Below, in pieces: positions 38,231-47,613 of a stretch of 64,000 nt of DNA. Every line of letters begins with the position of its first letter. Position 1 is the first letter of the stretch. The notes beneath the pieces are model-generated. The model made no database searches, had not been told where the DNA came from, and was given only the letters and a program-made list of their open reading frames with translations. The stretch is taken from positions 62,001 through 126,000 of the forward strand of contig JACQFL010000006.1 in NCBI GenBank assembly GCA_016200085.1. Reading direction: 5' to 3'. Position numbers and translations under genes: made by a program. The DNA comes from Candidatus Rokuibacteriota bacterium (GTDB lineage: Bacteria > Methylomirabilota > Methylomirabilia > Rokubacteriales > CSP1-6).

Positions 38231-39169
38231 ATGACGTGGTGGGAAGTCCTCGTCCAGCAGACCATCAACGGGCTCACCCGCGGCGCCGTCTTCGCCCTGA
38301 TCGCGCTGGGCTACACGATGGTGTACGGCATCATCGAGCTGATCAACTTCGCCCACGGCGACGTTTTCATGCTCGGGCTCTTCATCTCGCTCGCCTGGTT
38401 CACCCTCCTCGGCGTCACCCGGACCCTCACCGCCTGGCAGCTCGTCACCGTCCTGCCCCTGGTGTTCGTGCTGACGATGCTCTCCACGGCGGTTCTCAAC
38501 GTCGCCATCGACCGCGCGGCGTACCGGCCGCTGCGGCGCTCCCCGCGGCTGGCCCCCCTCATCACCGCCATCGGCGTGTCGTTCATGCTCGAGAACGTCG
38601 CGCTGCTCTGGAAGGGCCCCGCCCCCATCGCCTACCCCGACGTCTTCCCGTCGGTGGACATCCTGCGCGACTGGTTCGGGGTGGACTCCGCGATCTTCGT
38701 CACCACCAAGGACGTGCTCGTGGTGGCCGCCACCGTGCCGCTCATGCTGGCCCTGCAGTGGTTCGTGACCCGCACCACCTGGGGCAAGGCCATGCGGGCC
38801 ACCGCGCAGGACCGGGAGACGGCGGCGGCGATGGGAATCAACGTCGAGCGCACGATCGTGCTCACGTTCTTCCTCGGCGGCGCCCTCGCCGGCGCGGCCG
38901 GCCTCATCCAGGGCATGTACTACAACATCGGCCAGTGGTGGATGGGTTACCAGGCCGGGCTGCGCGCCTTCACGGCGGCGGTGCTCGGCGGTATCGGCAA
39001 CATGCCCGGCGCCGCGCTGGGCGGGCTCTTCATCGGGTTCCTGTCGGCGTGGAGCGACCAGTACATCTCGGCCCGCTGGACCAACGCGCTGGTCTTCTCC
39101 ATCCTCATCCTCGTGCTCGTGTTCCGCCCGCACGGCCTGCTCGGCGAGCGCACCGCGGACAAGGTATGA
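38231..39169 (+). CDS. Branched-chain amino acid-type ABC permease (LivH)
   Basis: 312-residue inner-membrane permease with about eight hydrophobic segments. Diagnostic motif GAVFALIALGYTMVYGIIEL followed by INFAHGDVFMLG; near the C-terminus comes the coupling-helix region AAVLGGIGNMPGAALGGLFI. It ends with the ATGA overlap into the next gene (39166-39169). Confidence 0.96.
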   Translation: MTWWEVLVQQTINGLTRGAVFALIALGYTMVYGIIELINFAHGDVFMLGLFISLAWFTLLGVTRTLTAWQLVTVLPLVFVLTMLSTAVLNVAIDRAAYRPLRRSPRLAPLITAIGVSFMLENVALLWKGPAPIAYPDVFPSVDILRDWFGVDSAIFVTTKDVLVVAATVPLMLALQWFVTRTTWGKAMRATAQDRETAAAMGINVERTIVLTFFLGGALAGAAGLIQGMYYNIGQWWMGYQAGLRAFTAAVLGGIGNMPGAALGGLFIGFLSAWSDQYISARWTNALVFSILILVLVFRPHGLLGERTADKV

Positions 39170-41127
39170 GCGCGCGCCGGACACTGCTCGTGGCCGCCGT
39201 GGTGGCCTACCCCTTCGTGGATCGCGCGCTCGGCCTGCAGACCGTCCACGCGGTGTCGGACGGCATGATCTACGTCCTGCTCGCCCTCGGGCTCAACATC
39301 GTGGTGGGCTACGCGGGCCTGCTCGATCTCGGCTACGCGGCGTTCTTCGCGATCGGCGCCTACGCCATGGGGCTGCTCAACTCGCCGGTGGTCGGCTCGC
39401 CCCTCTACGGTCACCCCTGGAGCTTCTGGCTCTGCATCTGGGTGGCCGCGGCCGTCTCCGCGCTGCTCGGCCTCGTGATCGGCGCGCCGACGCTGCGCGT
39501 GCGCGGCGACTACCTGGCCATCATCACGCTCGGTTTCGGCGAGATCATCCCGGTGGCGATCCGCAACCTCGGCGACATCACGATCGAGATCGGCGGGTGG
39601 CGGCCGATCGAGCGGCTGAACCTCACCGGCGGCGAGAACGGCGTCAACCCCGTCGGCCGCCCGTACCTGCCCGGCGTCCCGTTCGAGACCGACCCCGTGC
39701 CCTGGTACTTCCTGATCCTCGTCATCGGCGCGCTGTCCCTGTGGGCGATGAGCCGGCTGCGCGACTCCCGTCTGGGGCGCGCGTGGATGGCCATCCGCGA
39801 GGACGAGACGGCGGCGGACTGCACCGGGGTCAACCCGATCTCCACCAAGCTCCTGGCCTTCGCGCTCGGCGCCTGGTTCTCGGGGTTCGCGGGCAGCGTG
39901 TACGCGGCCAAGCTGCAGGCCATCACCCCCGGCGCGTTCGAGTTCCAGGTCTCGATCATGTTGCTCTGCATGGTCGTGCTCGGCGGCGCCGGCAGCCTGG
40001 GGGGCGTGATCCTCGGCGGCATGCTGATCACGCTCTTCGACCGGGTGGTGCTCACCCAGACGACCTCGTTCGTGCGCGCCGTGGGACGCGCCACCGGTTT
40101 CCCGGCCCTCGCCGCCGTCGACCTCACGCTCTGGCGATGGTTCTTCTTCGGCCTCGGGCTCGTCGTCGTGATGCTGGTCCGGCCCCAGGGCCTGGCCGGG
40201 CGCCGTGTCGGGCCGGTGGCCGTGCCCGACGACGACGACGAGGTCGCGCTGGCGGACGCCGCACCCGCGCCCCGGGTCGAGGCCATCCCCGCGTGGCTGC
40301 GCGAGCGCGCGCGGCCGGACGGCGCGCCGACGCCGGCGGCGCTGCTCGAGGTCCGGGGCCTGTCGAAGGCGTTCGGCGGCGTGGTGGCGCTCAGCGAGGT
40401 AGGGCTCGTCATCCCGCCCGGCGCCATCGTCGGGCTCATCGGCCCCAACGGCGCGGGCAAGACAACGTTCTTCAACGTCGTGACCGGCCTGCTCCGGCCC
40501 GACACCGGACGCATCGCCTTCGCGGGCGCGAGCCTCGTCGGCCTGCGCCCCAACGCGATCGTGGCCCGCGGCATCGCGCGGACGTTCCAGTCGATCCGCC
40601 TCTTCCCGCAGCTCACCGCCCTCGACAACGTGCTGGTGGGCCAGCACTGCCGGCTCACGGCCGGCGTCGCCGGCAACGTATTCCGGCCGCCGGCGGTGGT
40701 GGCGGAGGAGCGGCGGGCGCGCGAGCGAGCGCGCGATCTGCTCGCGTTCGTCGGGCTCGGCACGAAGGAGGCGGAGGCGGCCCGTAACCTTGCCTACGGC
40801 GATCAGCGGAGGCTGGAGATCGCGCGCGCGCTGGCGACGGAGCCGCGGCTGCTCCTGCTCGACGAGCCGTCGGCGGGCATGAACCCCCGCGAGACCGAGA
40901 CCCTGACGGAGCTCATCGGGCTGCTCCGGCGCGAGCTGGGGCTCGCGGTGCTGCTCATCGAGCACCACATGGAGGTCGTCATGGGGATCTCCGACCGGAT
41001 CACGGTGCTCGACCACGGCGTGCGCATCGCCGAGGGCCCGCCGCGCGAGATCCAGCGCGACCCTACCGTGATCGAGGCCTACCTCGGCAGCGGCTACGAG
41101 CAGGACGTCGCGGTGACTGACCGGTGA
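39166..41127 (+). CDS. LivM-LivG fusion: ABC permease joined to ATPase
   Basis: One continuous 653-residue frame contains both halves. Residues 1-344 are the LivM permease (MIYVLLALGLNIVVGYAGLL, then DLGYAAFFAIGAYAMG, REDETAADCTGVNPISTKLL, VVLGGAGSLGGVILGG). A charged, proline-rich linker (about 345-391, DDDDEVALADAAPAPRVEAI) leads to the LivG ATPase (about 392-653): Walker A GPNGAGKTTFF, a Q-loop region RTFQSIRLFPQ, signature LAYGDQRRLEIARAL, Walker B LLLLDEPSAGMN and the H-loop HHMEVVM. In most bacteria these are separate genes. The fusion fixes the permease:ATPase ratio. Its stop overlaps livF (GTGA). Confidence 0.95.
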   Translation: MSARRTLLVAAVVAYPFVDRALGLQTVHAVSDGMIYVLLALGLNIVVGYAGLLDLGYAAFFAIGAYAMGLLNSPVVGSPLYGHPWSFWLCIWVAAAVSALLGLVIGAPTLRVRGDYLAIITLGFGEIIPVAIRNLGDITIEIGGWRPIERLNLTGGENGVNPVGRPYLPGVPFETDPVPWYFLILVIGALSLWAMSRLRDSRLGRAWMAIREDETAADCTGVNPISTKLLAFALGAWFSGFAGSVYAAKLQAITPGAFEFQVSIMLLCMVVLGGAGSLGGVILGGMLITLFDRVVLTQTTSFVRAVGRATGFPALAAVDLTLWRWFFFGLGLVVVMLVRPQGLAGRRVGPVAVPDDDDEVALADAAPAPRVEAIPAWLRERARPDGAPTPAALLEVRGLSKAFGGVVALSEVGLVIPPGAIVGLIGPNGAGKTTFFNVVTGLLRPDTGRIAFAGASLVGLRPNAIVARGIARTFQSIRLFPQLTALDNVLVGQHCRLTAGVAGNVFRPPAVVAEERRARERARDLLAFVGLGTKEAEAARNLAYGDQRRLEIARALATEPRLLLLDEPSAGMNPRETETLTELIGLLRRELGLAVLLIEHHMEVVMGISDRITVLDHGVRIAEGPPREIQRDPTVIEAYLGSGYEQDVAVTDR

Positions 41128-41846
41128 CGGAGGCGGGCGTGCTCGACCTCGCCGACGTCCACACCTACTACGGCAACATCCGCGCGCTCCGTGGCGTCTC
41201 GCTCTCGGTGAAGCCGGGCGAGATCGTCACCCTCATCGGCGCGAACGGCGCGGGCAAGACCACCACGCTGCGCACGATCATCGGGACCGTGCGGCCCCGG
41301 CGCGGCACCGTCGCCTTCGACGGTCACCGCCTCGACACCCTCGCCACCGACCGGATCGTGCGCCTGGGGATCGCGCAGTCCCCCGAGGGCCGGCGCATCT
41401 TTCCGCGCATGACCGTGATGGAGAACCTCGAGCTCGGCGCCTTCGCCCGGCGGGACCGCGAGAGCATCGCGCCCGATCTGGAGCGGGTGCTCACGCTGTT
41501 CCCGCGCCTGCGCGAGCGCCTGGCCCAGAAGGGCGGCACGCTCTCCGGCGGCGAGCAGCAGATGCTCGCCATCGGCCGCGCGCTGATGGCCAAGCCCGCC
41601 CTGCTCCTGCTCGACGAGCCCTCGATGGGGCTCTCGCCCATCCTGGTCGAGACGATCTTCCGGATCGTCGAGGACATCAACCGTCAAGGCACCACGATCC
41701 TGCTCGTCGAGCAGAACGCGCGGATGGCGCTGCGCGTGGCCCACCGCGGCTACGTGATCCAGACCGGCCGCATCGTGCTCCACGACGCCGCCGCGGAGCT
41801 GCTGCGCTCCGACCTCGTGCGGAAGACCTACCTGGGCGAGAAGTAA
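41124..41846 (+). CDS. Branched-chain amino acid-type ABC ATPase (LivF)
   Basis: 240-residue second ATPase of the transporter. Walker A LIGANGAGKTTTLR, signature LSGGEQQMLAIGRALM, Walker B LLLLDEPSMGLSP, H-loop LLVEQNARMAL. GTG 41124 overlaps the fusion gene's stop. It is the last gene of the operon; a hairpin follows at 41903-41929. Confidence 0.96.
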   Translation: MTEAGVLDLADVHTYYGNIRALRGVSLSVKPGEIVTLIGANGAGKTTTLRTIIGTVRPRRGTVAFDGHRLDTLATDRIVRLGIAQSPEGRRIFPRMTVMENLELGAFARRDRESIAPDLERVLTLFPRLRERLAQKGGTLSGGEQQMLAIGRALMAKPALLLLDEPSMGLSPILVETIFRIVEDINRQGTTILLVEQNARMALRVAHRGYVIQTGRIVLHDAAAELLRSDLVRKTYLGEK

Positions 41847-41902
41847 GGGCCGGACACCGCGAGGAGATCTCTTGCGGTGGGGCGGCCGCACATTGATTGC
41901 AC

Positions 41903-41929
41903 GTGGGGGGCGATGAACCCGTCCCCCAC
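41903..41929. terminator. Hairpin between convergent livF and amidohydrolase genes
   Basis: GTGGGGG (41903-41909) and CCCCCAC (41923-41929) form a 7-bp stem with a 13-nt loop. It lies in the 130-nt gap between two facing 3' ends and could stop transcription from both sides. There is no T-run. Confidence 0.5.
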
Positions 41930-41976
41930 ACCCCCGGCTCAGAAAAGCGTCGAGAGCTTGTCGGGACGGGGCCGTC

Positions 41977-43146
41977 TCAGACGCCCGCACCGTTGGCGGC
42001 CAAGGGGTAGAGGCGGGCGCAGTTGTCCCAGAGGATCTTCGCCTTGCTCTTGTCGCTGACGCCCTGGAGACCGACGAACTCCTCGATGGCGGTGGGGAAG
42101 AGGCCGTCGGAGTGCGGGTAGTCCGTCGAGACCACGATGTTGTCATCGCCGACCGCCTCGATGACCTGCCCGAGCACGCGCTCGTCGGCGTCGGTGGCCA
42201 CCCAGCACTGGCGGAAGAAGTACTCGCTCGGGAGCCGGGAGATCTGGACCGCGGAGCCGGGGCCGAACTTCTCCCACGCCTCGTCCAGCCGCCAGAGCCA
42301 CCACGGCAGCCAGCCGCACGTGCCCTCGAGGAAGGCGCAGCGCAGCCCCGGATGACGCTCGAGGACGCCGCCGGCGGCCAGGCTCGCGAACGCGAGCATG
42401 AGCTCCATGGGGTTGCGGCCGGCGATGCCGATGACGCGCCCGTTCGGATGATCGAGGTAGCGCCGCGCGATGTCGTCGCGCAGCGAGGACTGGCCGGTGG
42501 GATGAAATCCGACGGACACGCCGAGCTCCTCGATGGCCTCCCAGAGCGGCTCGAGCTCGGGGTCGTGCACGTGGCGGCCGTTGATCGGGTTCGGGTTGCC
42601 GACGACCGCGACGGCGCCCAGCTCCCGGACGGCGCGCCGGGCCTCGGCGATGGCGCCGGGCACGTCGTGGAAGGCGACCTGGGCGGCGAACTTCAGGCGC
42701 GCGGGAGCGTGCAGGCAGTAGTCGTGGGTCCAGTCGTTGTGGGCGCGGGCGAGCGCCGAGGCCACCTCGGGCGCGAGGTCGTCGTGCATGAGGACCTGGC
42801 GGCCGCGCGTGCCGTAGAGGATCGCGACGTCGATGCCCTCGATCTCCATGGCCTGCACGTGCGAGGGGGCGTCGTAGCCCCGGGCGTGGGCGATCTCGTG
42901 GTGCGGGTGCCGCGCGAAGGCCCGCCGCTGCAGATCCTTGCCCACCAGCGCGGTGTGCGGCCGCTTGCTCATCTCCGCGATCTCGAGCTCCACGACGCGG
43001 ATGAGGGGCTGGTTGGAGGCGTTCTCGGCCCGCCGCGTGAACGTGGGGGCGAACTTCTTGAAGGGCTCGTCGAGGTAGCGCTCCCAGAGCCCGTCGGGCT
43101 CCATGGTGTGCAGGTCGCTGTCCATGACCCTGAAGCCATTCTTCAT
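41977..43146 (-). CDS. Amidohydrolase-2 family protein (ACMSD-like)
   Basis: 389-residue TIM-barrel metalloenzyme of the amidohydrolase family. Markers: the N-terminal metal-site region VMDSDLHTMEP, HVQAMEIEGIDVAILYGTRG, VGFHPTGQSS, FLEGTCGWLPWWLWRLDEAW and STDYPHSDGLFPTAIEEF with the catalytic aspartate. This branch (relatives of aminocarboxymuconate-semialdehyde decarboxylase) often carries out decarboxylation or hydrolysis in aromatic degradation. The precise substrate is unknown. It is separated from the TPR/beta-barrel gene by 43 nt in the same direction, so it may be the last gene of that operon. Confidence 0.92.
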   Translation of the reverse strand: MKNGFRVMDSDLHTMEPDGLWERYLDEPFKKFAPTFTRRAENASNQPLIRVVELEIAEMSKRPHTALVGKDLQRRAFARHPHHEIAHARGYDAPSHVQAMEIEGIDVAILYGTRGRQVLMHDDLAPEVASALARAHNDWTHDYCLHAPARLKFAAQVAFHDVPGAIAEARRAVRELGAVAVVGNPNPINGRHVHDPELEPLWEAIEELGVSVGFHPTGQSSLRDDIARRYLDHPNGRVIGIAGRNPMELMLAFASLAAGGVLERHPGLRCAFLEGTCGWLPWWLWRLDEAWEKFGPGSAVQISRLPSEYFFRQCWVATDADERVLGQVIEAVGDDNIVVSTDYPHSDGLFPTAIEEFVGLQGVSDKSKAKILWDNCARLYPLAANGAGV

Positions 43147-43189
43147 GGCGAGCCTCCCGAGTCGATGCGGCGAGGGGCCAGGCGGCCCC

Positions 43190-44791
43190 TCAGTACGTCC
43201 AGGTCAGCGTGAGCGAGTTGACGGTGCGCTTGTAGTCGAAGACCGCGATGTTGGAGGCGTTGTCGTCCATCTGGACCTCGGCCGCGAGCGTGAGCCCCAG
43301 CGGCAGCGGCAACTCCGCCCGGAACACGTTGAGCATCTCGCGATCGAAGCGGTGGATGGGCCCCGTATCCGGCAAGCGCGTCGGGCTGAACGGGGCCTTG
43401 TACGTGGGCAGGAGCGTGTTGTTGCCCGGGTAGTCGCGCAGGTGGATGTCGAGGTCGTACTTCAGGCGGATCGCATACCACGGCAGCGTGTACTGGCCGC
43501 CCGCGCTGAAGCGGGAGCCGTTGTACTCGTAGTTCTGCCCGACGGCGTGGTCCCAGTCGAACTGGTAGCCCAGCTTGATGAAGTGTTTGTCCTGCGCGAA
43601 GCGGAAGAGGTGCACGAAGCCCGCCATGTAGTTGTCGGCGTCGCGGATCTCCTGCCGGGCCGGCCTCGGGTTGCGTTCGACGAAGTTCTTGTTCTGGAAG
43701 CGCAGGAAGAACTGGGTGAGGTTGCGGTCGTTCTCGACGATGGCCTCGGTGGCCGTGGCCGTGTGGCGGCGGAGGAACTCCTTCTGGTCGAGGAAGATCA
43801 CGTCGAAGCTGTACTGCAGCCCCGCCTGGGTCGGCATCGTCCCGAGGGCGCGCTTGTAGTTGCCCGCGACGCTCACGAGGTGGTCGGTGAGGTTGAACGA
43901 CGTCAGCTCGTTGTAGTTGGTGCCGAAGAACGAGTAGCCGGCCGTGGCCTCGAACTGGTCGGTGCGCAGCCAGGTGTAGTCGAGCCGCAGCCCGTACAGC
44001 TCGCCGAAGGAGTCGTGCCGCGCGCTCCGCAGGGGCACGATGATCGGATCGTTGAAGTCGGTGTTGGGCAGCACGGGCACGTTGGTGTCGTAGAAGAAGC
44101 CCGTCCGGAGCTCGGCGGTGAAGCGGCGCTCGCGCTGCCGCGAGGCGACGACGGTGTCGCGCAGCCGCTCGGCGGGTCCGGTGATCGCCGAGCCGGGAGC
44201 GAGCCGGAGGGCCTCGTTCAGCTCGGCGCTCGCCTGCGCGGGCAGCCCGAGCACGGCGAGGGCGAGGCCCGAGTACAGCTTGGCCAGCCCCTGGATCTCG
44301 GGGTCCGCGGAGCGCCCGGCCCGGAAGGCTTGCAGCGCGCCCTGGTAGTCCTTGTTCCGATAGCGCATGAAGCCGACGTAGTAGCCGAGCCCGTCCTGGG
44401 TCGGCTGGGCGCGGAACACCTCCTCCAGCAGTGGCTGCGCGCGGTCGTACCGCTCCTGCGCGAAGAACACGTAGCCGAGCTGGAGCGCGATGGCGGGATC
44501 GCGCGGCGAGCGGGCCCGCGCGCGCTCGAGGAAGCGGATGGCCTCGTCGGGCCGGCGCTGCGCCATGTGGACGACGCCCGTGTAGTACAGCGCCTCGACG
44601 TGGTCCGGCTCGAGGGCCAGCGCGCGGCGCAGGTTCTCCAGCGCGGACTCGTAGCGCTTGTCGTCGATGTCGAGCGCGGCCTGGGCCACGTAGAAGTCGG
44701 CCTCGGTGGTCTGGGCCTCCAGAGCGCGCGGCAGCGCGGCGGCGGCGAGCAGCGCCAGCAGCAGGACGGCGAGCAGGCGGCGCGCGGTCAT
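43190..44791 (-). CDS. TPR protein with C-terminal outer-membrane beta-barrel
   Basis: 533 residues. A signal peptide (MTARRLLAVLLLALLAAAAL, cleaved near LEAQT) is followed by TPR repeats (about 30-205, e.g. YESALENLRRALALEPDHVE and PDEAIRFLERARARSPRDPA). The rest alternates aromatic and polar residues in beta-strand fashion (FTAELRTGFFYDTNVPV, FEATAGYSFFGTNYNELTSF) and ends in LTLTWTY, with the C-terminal aromatic residue expected of outer-membrane barrels. It resembles surface-assembly modifier or export proteins that pair a TPR domain with a barrel. Its ATG overlaps the upstream ATPase stop (ATGA). It implies a diderm cell envelope. Confidence 0.85.
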   Translation of the reverse strand: MTARRLLAVLLLALLAAAALPRALEAQTTEADFYVAQAALDIDDKRYESALENLRRALALEPDHVEALYYTGVVHMAQRRPDEAIRFLERARARSPRDPAIALQLGYVFFAQERYDRAQPLLEEVFRAQPTQDGLGYYVGFMRYRNKDYQGALQAFRAGRSADPEIQGLAKLYSGLALAVLGLPAQASAELNEALRLAPGSAITGPAERLRDTVVASRQRERRFTAELRTGFFYDTNVPVLPNTDFNDPIIVPLRSARHDSFGELYGLRLDYTWLRTDQFEATAGYSFFGTNYNELTSFNLTDHLVSVAGNYKRALGTMPTQAGLQYSFDVIFLDQKEFLRRHTATATEAIVENDRNLTQFFLRFQNKNFVERNPRPARQEIRDADNYMAGFVHLFRFAQDKHFIKLGYQFDWDHAVGQNYEYNGSRFSAGGQYTLPWYAIRLKYDLDIHLRDYPGNNTLLPTYKAPFSPTRLPDTGPIHRFDREMLNVFRAELPLPLGLTLAAEVQMDDNASNIAVFDYKRTVNSLTLTWTY

Positions 44792-45510
44792 CCGCCGAGG
44801 TACAGCCGCTTGACGTCGGGATCGGCGAGCAGGCGCGCGCCCGCGCCCTCGAAGCGGTTGCGCCCGAGCTCGAGGACGTAGCCGCGGTCGGCGATGGCCA
44901 GCGCGCGCGTCGCGTTCTGCTCCACCAGCATCAGGGTGAGCCCGGCCCCCTTCATCTCCACGAGCTTGTCGAAGATCAGGCTCACGAAGCGGGGCGAGAG
45001 CCCGAGCGACGGCTCGTCGAGCAGGAGCAGGCGCGGCGAGGTCATGAGGGCCCGGGCGATGGCGACCATCTGCTGCTCGCCGCCCGACATCGTGCCCGCG
45101 CGCTGGCTGCGGCGCTCGGCCAGCACCGGGAACAGCGCGTAGACCCGCTCCAGGGCCGCGCGCATGCGGCCGCGATCGCGCTCCAGGTAGGCGCCCATCT
45201 CGAGGTTCTCGAGCACGGTCATCTGGGGAAAGACGATCCGGCCCTGCGGAACGTACGCGAGACCGCGGCGCAGGACGCGGTCGGGCCGGAGCCCGGTGAT
45301 GTCCTCGCCGTTGAACACGACGCGCCCGCGGCGCGGACGCACGAGTCCGACAATGGTCTTGAAGGCGGTCGACTTGCCCGCCCCGTTGGGCCCGATGACG
45401 CCGACAATCTCGCCCGCCTCCACGTGCAGGTTTACGTCATGAAGGATTGTGATCTTACCATAGCCCGCCGAGATCCGTTCGGCGGTCAGCAGCGTGGCGG
45501 CGCCGTTCAC
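44788..45510 (-). CDS. Branched-chain amino acid-type ABC ATPase (LivF), second system
   Basis: 240 residues: Walker A VIGPNGAGKSTAFK, signature MSGGEQQMVAIARALM, Walker B LLLLDEPSLGLSP, H-loop MLVEQNATRAL. GTG 45510 overlaps the methyltransferase stop (GTGA) and its own stop overlaps the TPR-barrel start (ATGA). It completes the second Liv transporter (binding protein 50433, LivH 49490, LivM 48573, LivG 47579), although two unrelated genes separate it from livG. Confidence 0.95.
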   Translation of the reverse strand: MNGAATLLTAERISAGYGKITILHDVNLHVEAGEIVGVIGPNGAGKSTAFKTIVGLVRPRRGRVVFNGEDITGLRPDRVLRRGLAYVPQGRIVFPQMTVLENLEMGAYLERDRGRMRAALERVYALFPVLAERRSQRAGTMSGGEQQMVAIARALMTSPRLLLLDEPSLGLSPRFVSLIFDKLVEMKGAGLTLMLVEQNATRALAIADRGYVLELGRNRFEGAGARLLADPDVKRLYLGG

Positions 45511-46154
45511 CCTGTCGCCTCGCAGACAAAGAGGACATGGGGATAGGGCAACACGTCCACCATCAGGTGCCGGCGCACCCTGAATCCCGAATCGCCCAGC
45601 GCTGCCTGGAGCGCGTCCGCAGCCCAGTAGTGGACGGGCGTGCCGGGGGCCATGAGCTTGTCGAGCGCCCAGGTGAACCACCGCTTGGGCGCCGGCCGCG
45701 TGTCCACGTCCTTGACCAGCAGCATGCCGCCCGCCGGCAGGCAGCGCCGCAGCTGCGCGAGCAGCGGGCGCACCGCCCCCGGCGGGATGTGATGGACGAT
45801 GTCCAGCATGTAGGCGGCCAGGACCTCGCCGTCGCCCTTGAAGTCCCGTGCGTCGCCCTCCTCGTACGCCACGTTGTCCAGGCCGAGGCGCGCCGCCGCC
45901 CGTCGCGCCATCGCGATCCGCCGGCGGCTCAGGTCCACTCCCCTGACGAGCCGCCGGGGCTCGGCCAGCGCATAGTAGAGCGAGAACAGCCCGAAGCCGC
46001 ACCCGATATCGAGGACCGGGCCCTCCGGGGGCAGGTACTGGCCGATCTCGTCGAGAAATCGCTGCCTCAGGATGCCGAAGCGGGCCCAGCAGTAGGCCCG
46101 CACGACGGGATCGTCGTACGCCCGGATGACCCTACGAATCGGTTCGCCGGGCAA
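45507..46154 (-). CDS. SAM-dependent methyltransferase (class I)
   Basis: 215 residues. SAM-binding motif I is VLDIGCGFG (47-55), followed by the acidic GVDLSRRRIAMARR, EEGDARDF and a second half with LRRCLPAGGMLLVKDVDTRP. The acceptor is not evident; an N-terminal helix (VVRAYCWARFGILRQRFLDE) and the neighbouring glycosyltransferase suggest methylation of a glycan or lipid. It overlaps the glycosyltransferase gene by 23 nt and livF by 4 nt. Confidence 0.88.
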   Translation of the reverse strand: MPGEPIRRVIRAYDDPVVRAYCWARFGILRQRFLDEIGQYLPPEGPVLDIGCGFGLFSLYYALAEPRRLVRGVDLSRRRIAMARRAAARLGLDNVAYEEGDARDFKGDGEVLAAYMLDIVHHIPPGAVRPLLAQLRRCLPAGGMLLVKDVDTRPAPKRWFTWALDKLMAPGTPVHYWAADALQAALGDSGFRVRRHLMVDVLPYPHVLFVCEATG

Positions 46155-47613
46155 AGATCTGATACCCCGGCCGTCGCGCGACGACCCGGTAGGTCGTGGC
46201 CAGGCGCTGGCTCAGCTCCGGAAAGTCCGCCACCCGGTCGGGGCCGCCCGAGGGCCAGCCGCGATCGAGGAGCACGACGAACCGCGGCGCGCGGGCGTCC
46301 ATCCCGCGCACGAGCTCGGCGCGGAGCCGCTGGATCTCGGGCGCGCTCACGTCGTGGTAGAAGTGGAAGTCATAGAGGAAGCGCGTCGGCTCGACCACGC
46401 CGAGGCGCAGCAGCGCGTGGATTCCGCCCTCGGATGTATCGAGGACCTGCACGGTGTCGTGGGGGTGCAGCGCCGCCTCGAGGTCGCTAACGAGCAACCG
46501 CACGAGGCGCTCCTTGTCCCACCACCATTGCGCGCCGTCCCCGGCGGCCTCGTGAGCCTTGAGGCCCAGCAGCACCACGACGGCCGCCAGGCCCGCGGCC
46601 AGGGCCACGGCGAAGGCGTGGCGGCGCAGGCGCAGCGCCGGCTCCACCGCGGAAAACGCCAGGACCGACGCGAAGGCCGCCAGCGGATACAGGTGATACT
46701 CCCAGCCCTTGCCCTGGATCACGTAGTGCACGACCCCGTAGCCGACCCCGATCAGGGCCACCACGTGATCGGGGCCGACGCGCCCGGACCGGACCGCCCA
46801 CACCACCGTCACGACGAGCACGAGCGCGATCGGCCCCCACGCCTCGGGCCGGTAGATCCGCCACGCGTCGGGCCCGGCGAGGTGAGAGTAGAGGGGGAGG
46901 ACATAGCCGAAGACGATCTGCCGCCAGGCCCCCAGGCCGCCGGCGAGCCCGATCCACGCCACGACCCCGGCGGGGGCCACCGCGGCAGCGGCGACGAAGG
47001 TGACCAGCCCGCGCACCGAGGCGCCCCGCTGCCGCCCCCGCACCGCGACGAAGCCGGCGAGCCCCGCCGCGAGCAGGACGGCGTGCGGCTTGATCGTCAC
47101 GCCGGCGCCGAGCGCGAGCCCCGCCCACGCGAGATCGCGGGCGCCCGCGCCGTCCGCCCAGCGGGCGACCCCCAGCGCCCCGAGGAGCAGGAACACGCAG
47201 AGCAGGAAGTCGCGCTGGCCGGCCTGCCACGGGCCGCCGGCGAGGTGGTAGAGCGCGAAGAGCAGGGCGCCGCCCGTCGCGGCGGCGCGGCCCCACGGCC
47301 GGGCGAGCCGCGCGATGACGAGGCACGTCGCCGCGAGCCACGCGAGATCGAAGAGCCGCCAGCCGAAGTCCCCCGTGCCCATCACCGTCACCACCGCGAG
47401 ATGGATCAGGTAGACGCCGGGGAAGTTCATGTCGAAGAGATCGCGATAGGGCACCGCCCCGTCGGCGATCCGCCAGGCGACGTAGTGCATGATCGGCGCG
47501 TCGTGCACGAGCGGCCAGGGCAGGGAGGCCCACGCCACGTAGGCGACGAGCGCCCCCGTGAGGACGACGAGCGCCTGGCTAACGACCGAAGTAGGCTTCG
47601 ATGACTCGTTCAT
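46132..47613 (-). CDS. GT-C-type membrane glycosyltransferase
   Basis: 493 residues with about 9-11 membrane segments and a C-terminal soluble domain. Features of the PMT/ArnT superfamily: an N-terminal helix, then a loop YRDLFDMNFPGVYLIHLAVV whose aspartate matches the catalytic acid position in GT-C enzymes, and aromatic membrane segments. It probably transfers a sugar from a polyprenyl-phosphate donor on the periplasmic face. It overlaps livG by 35 nt and the methyltransferase by 23 nt, placing envelope-glycan genes within a transporter operon. Confidence 0.85.
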   Translation of the reverse strand: MNESSKPTSVVSQALVVLTGALVAYVAWASLPWPLVHDAPIMHYVAWRIADGAVPYRDLFDMNFPGVYLIHLAVVTVMGTGDFGWRLFDLAWLAATCLVIARLARPWGRAAATGGALLFALYHLAGGPWQAGQRDFLLCVFLLLGALGVARWADGAGARDLAWAGLALGAGVTIKPHAVLLAAGLAGFVAVRGRQRGASVRGLVTFVAAAAVAPAGVVAWIGLAGGLGAWRQIVFGYVLPLYSHLAGPDAWRIYRPEAWGPIALVLVVTVVWAVRSGRVGPDHVVALIGVGYGVVHYVIQGKGWEYHLYPLAAFASVLAFSAVEPALRLRRHAFAVALAAGLAAVVVLLGLKAHEAAGDGAQWWWDKERLVRLLVSDLEAALHPHDTVQVLDTSEGGIHALLRLGVVEPTRFLYDFHFYHDVSAPEIQRLRAELVRGMDARAPRFVVLLDRGWPSGGPDRVADFPELSQRLATTYRVVARRPGYQIFARRTDS

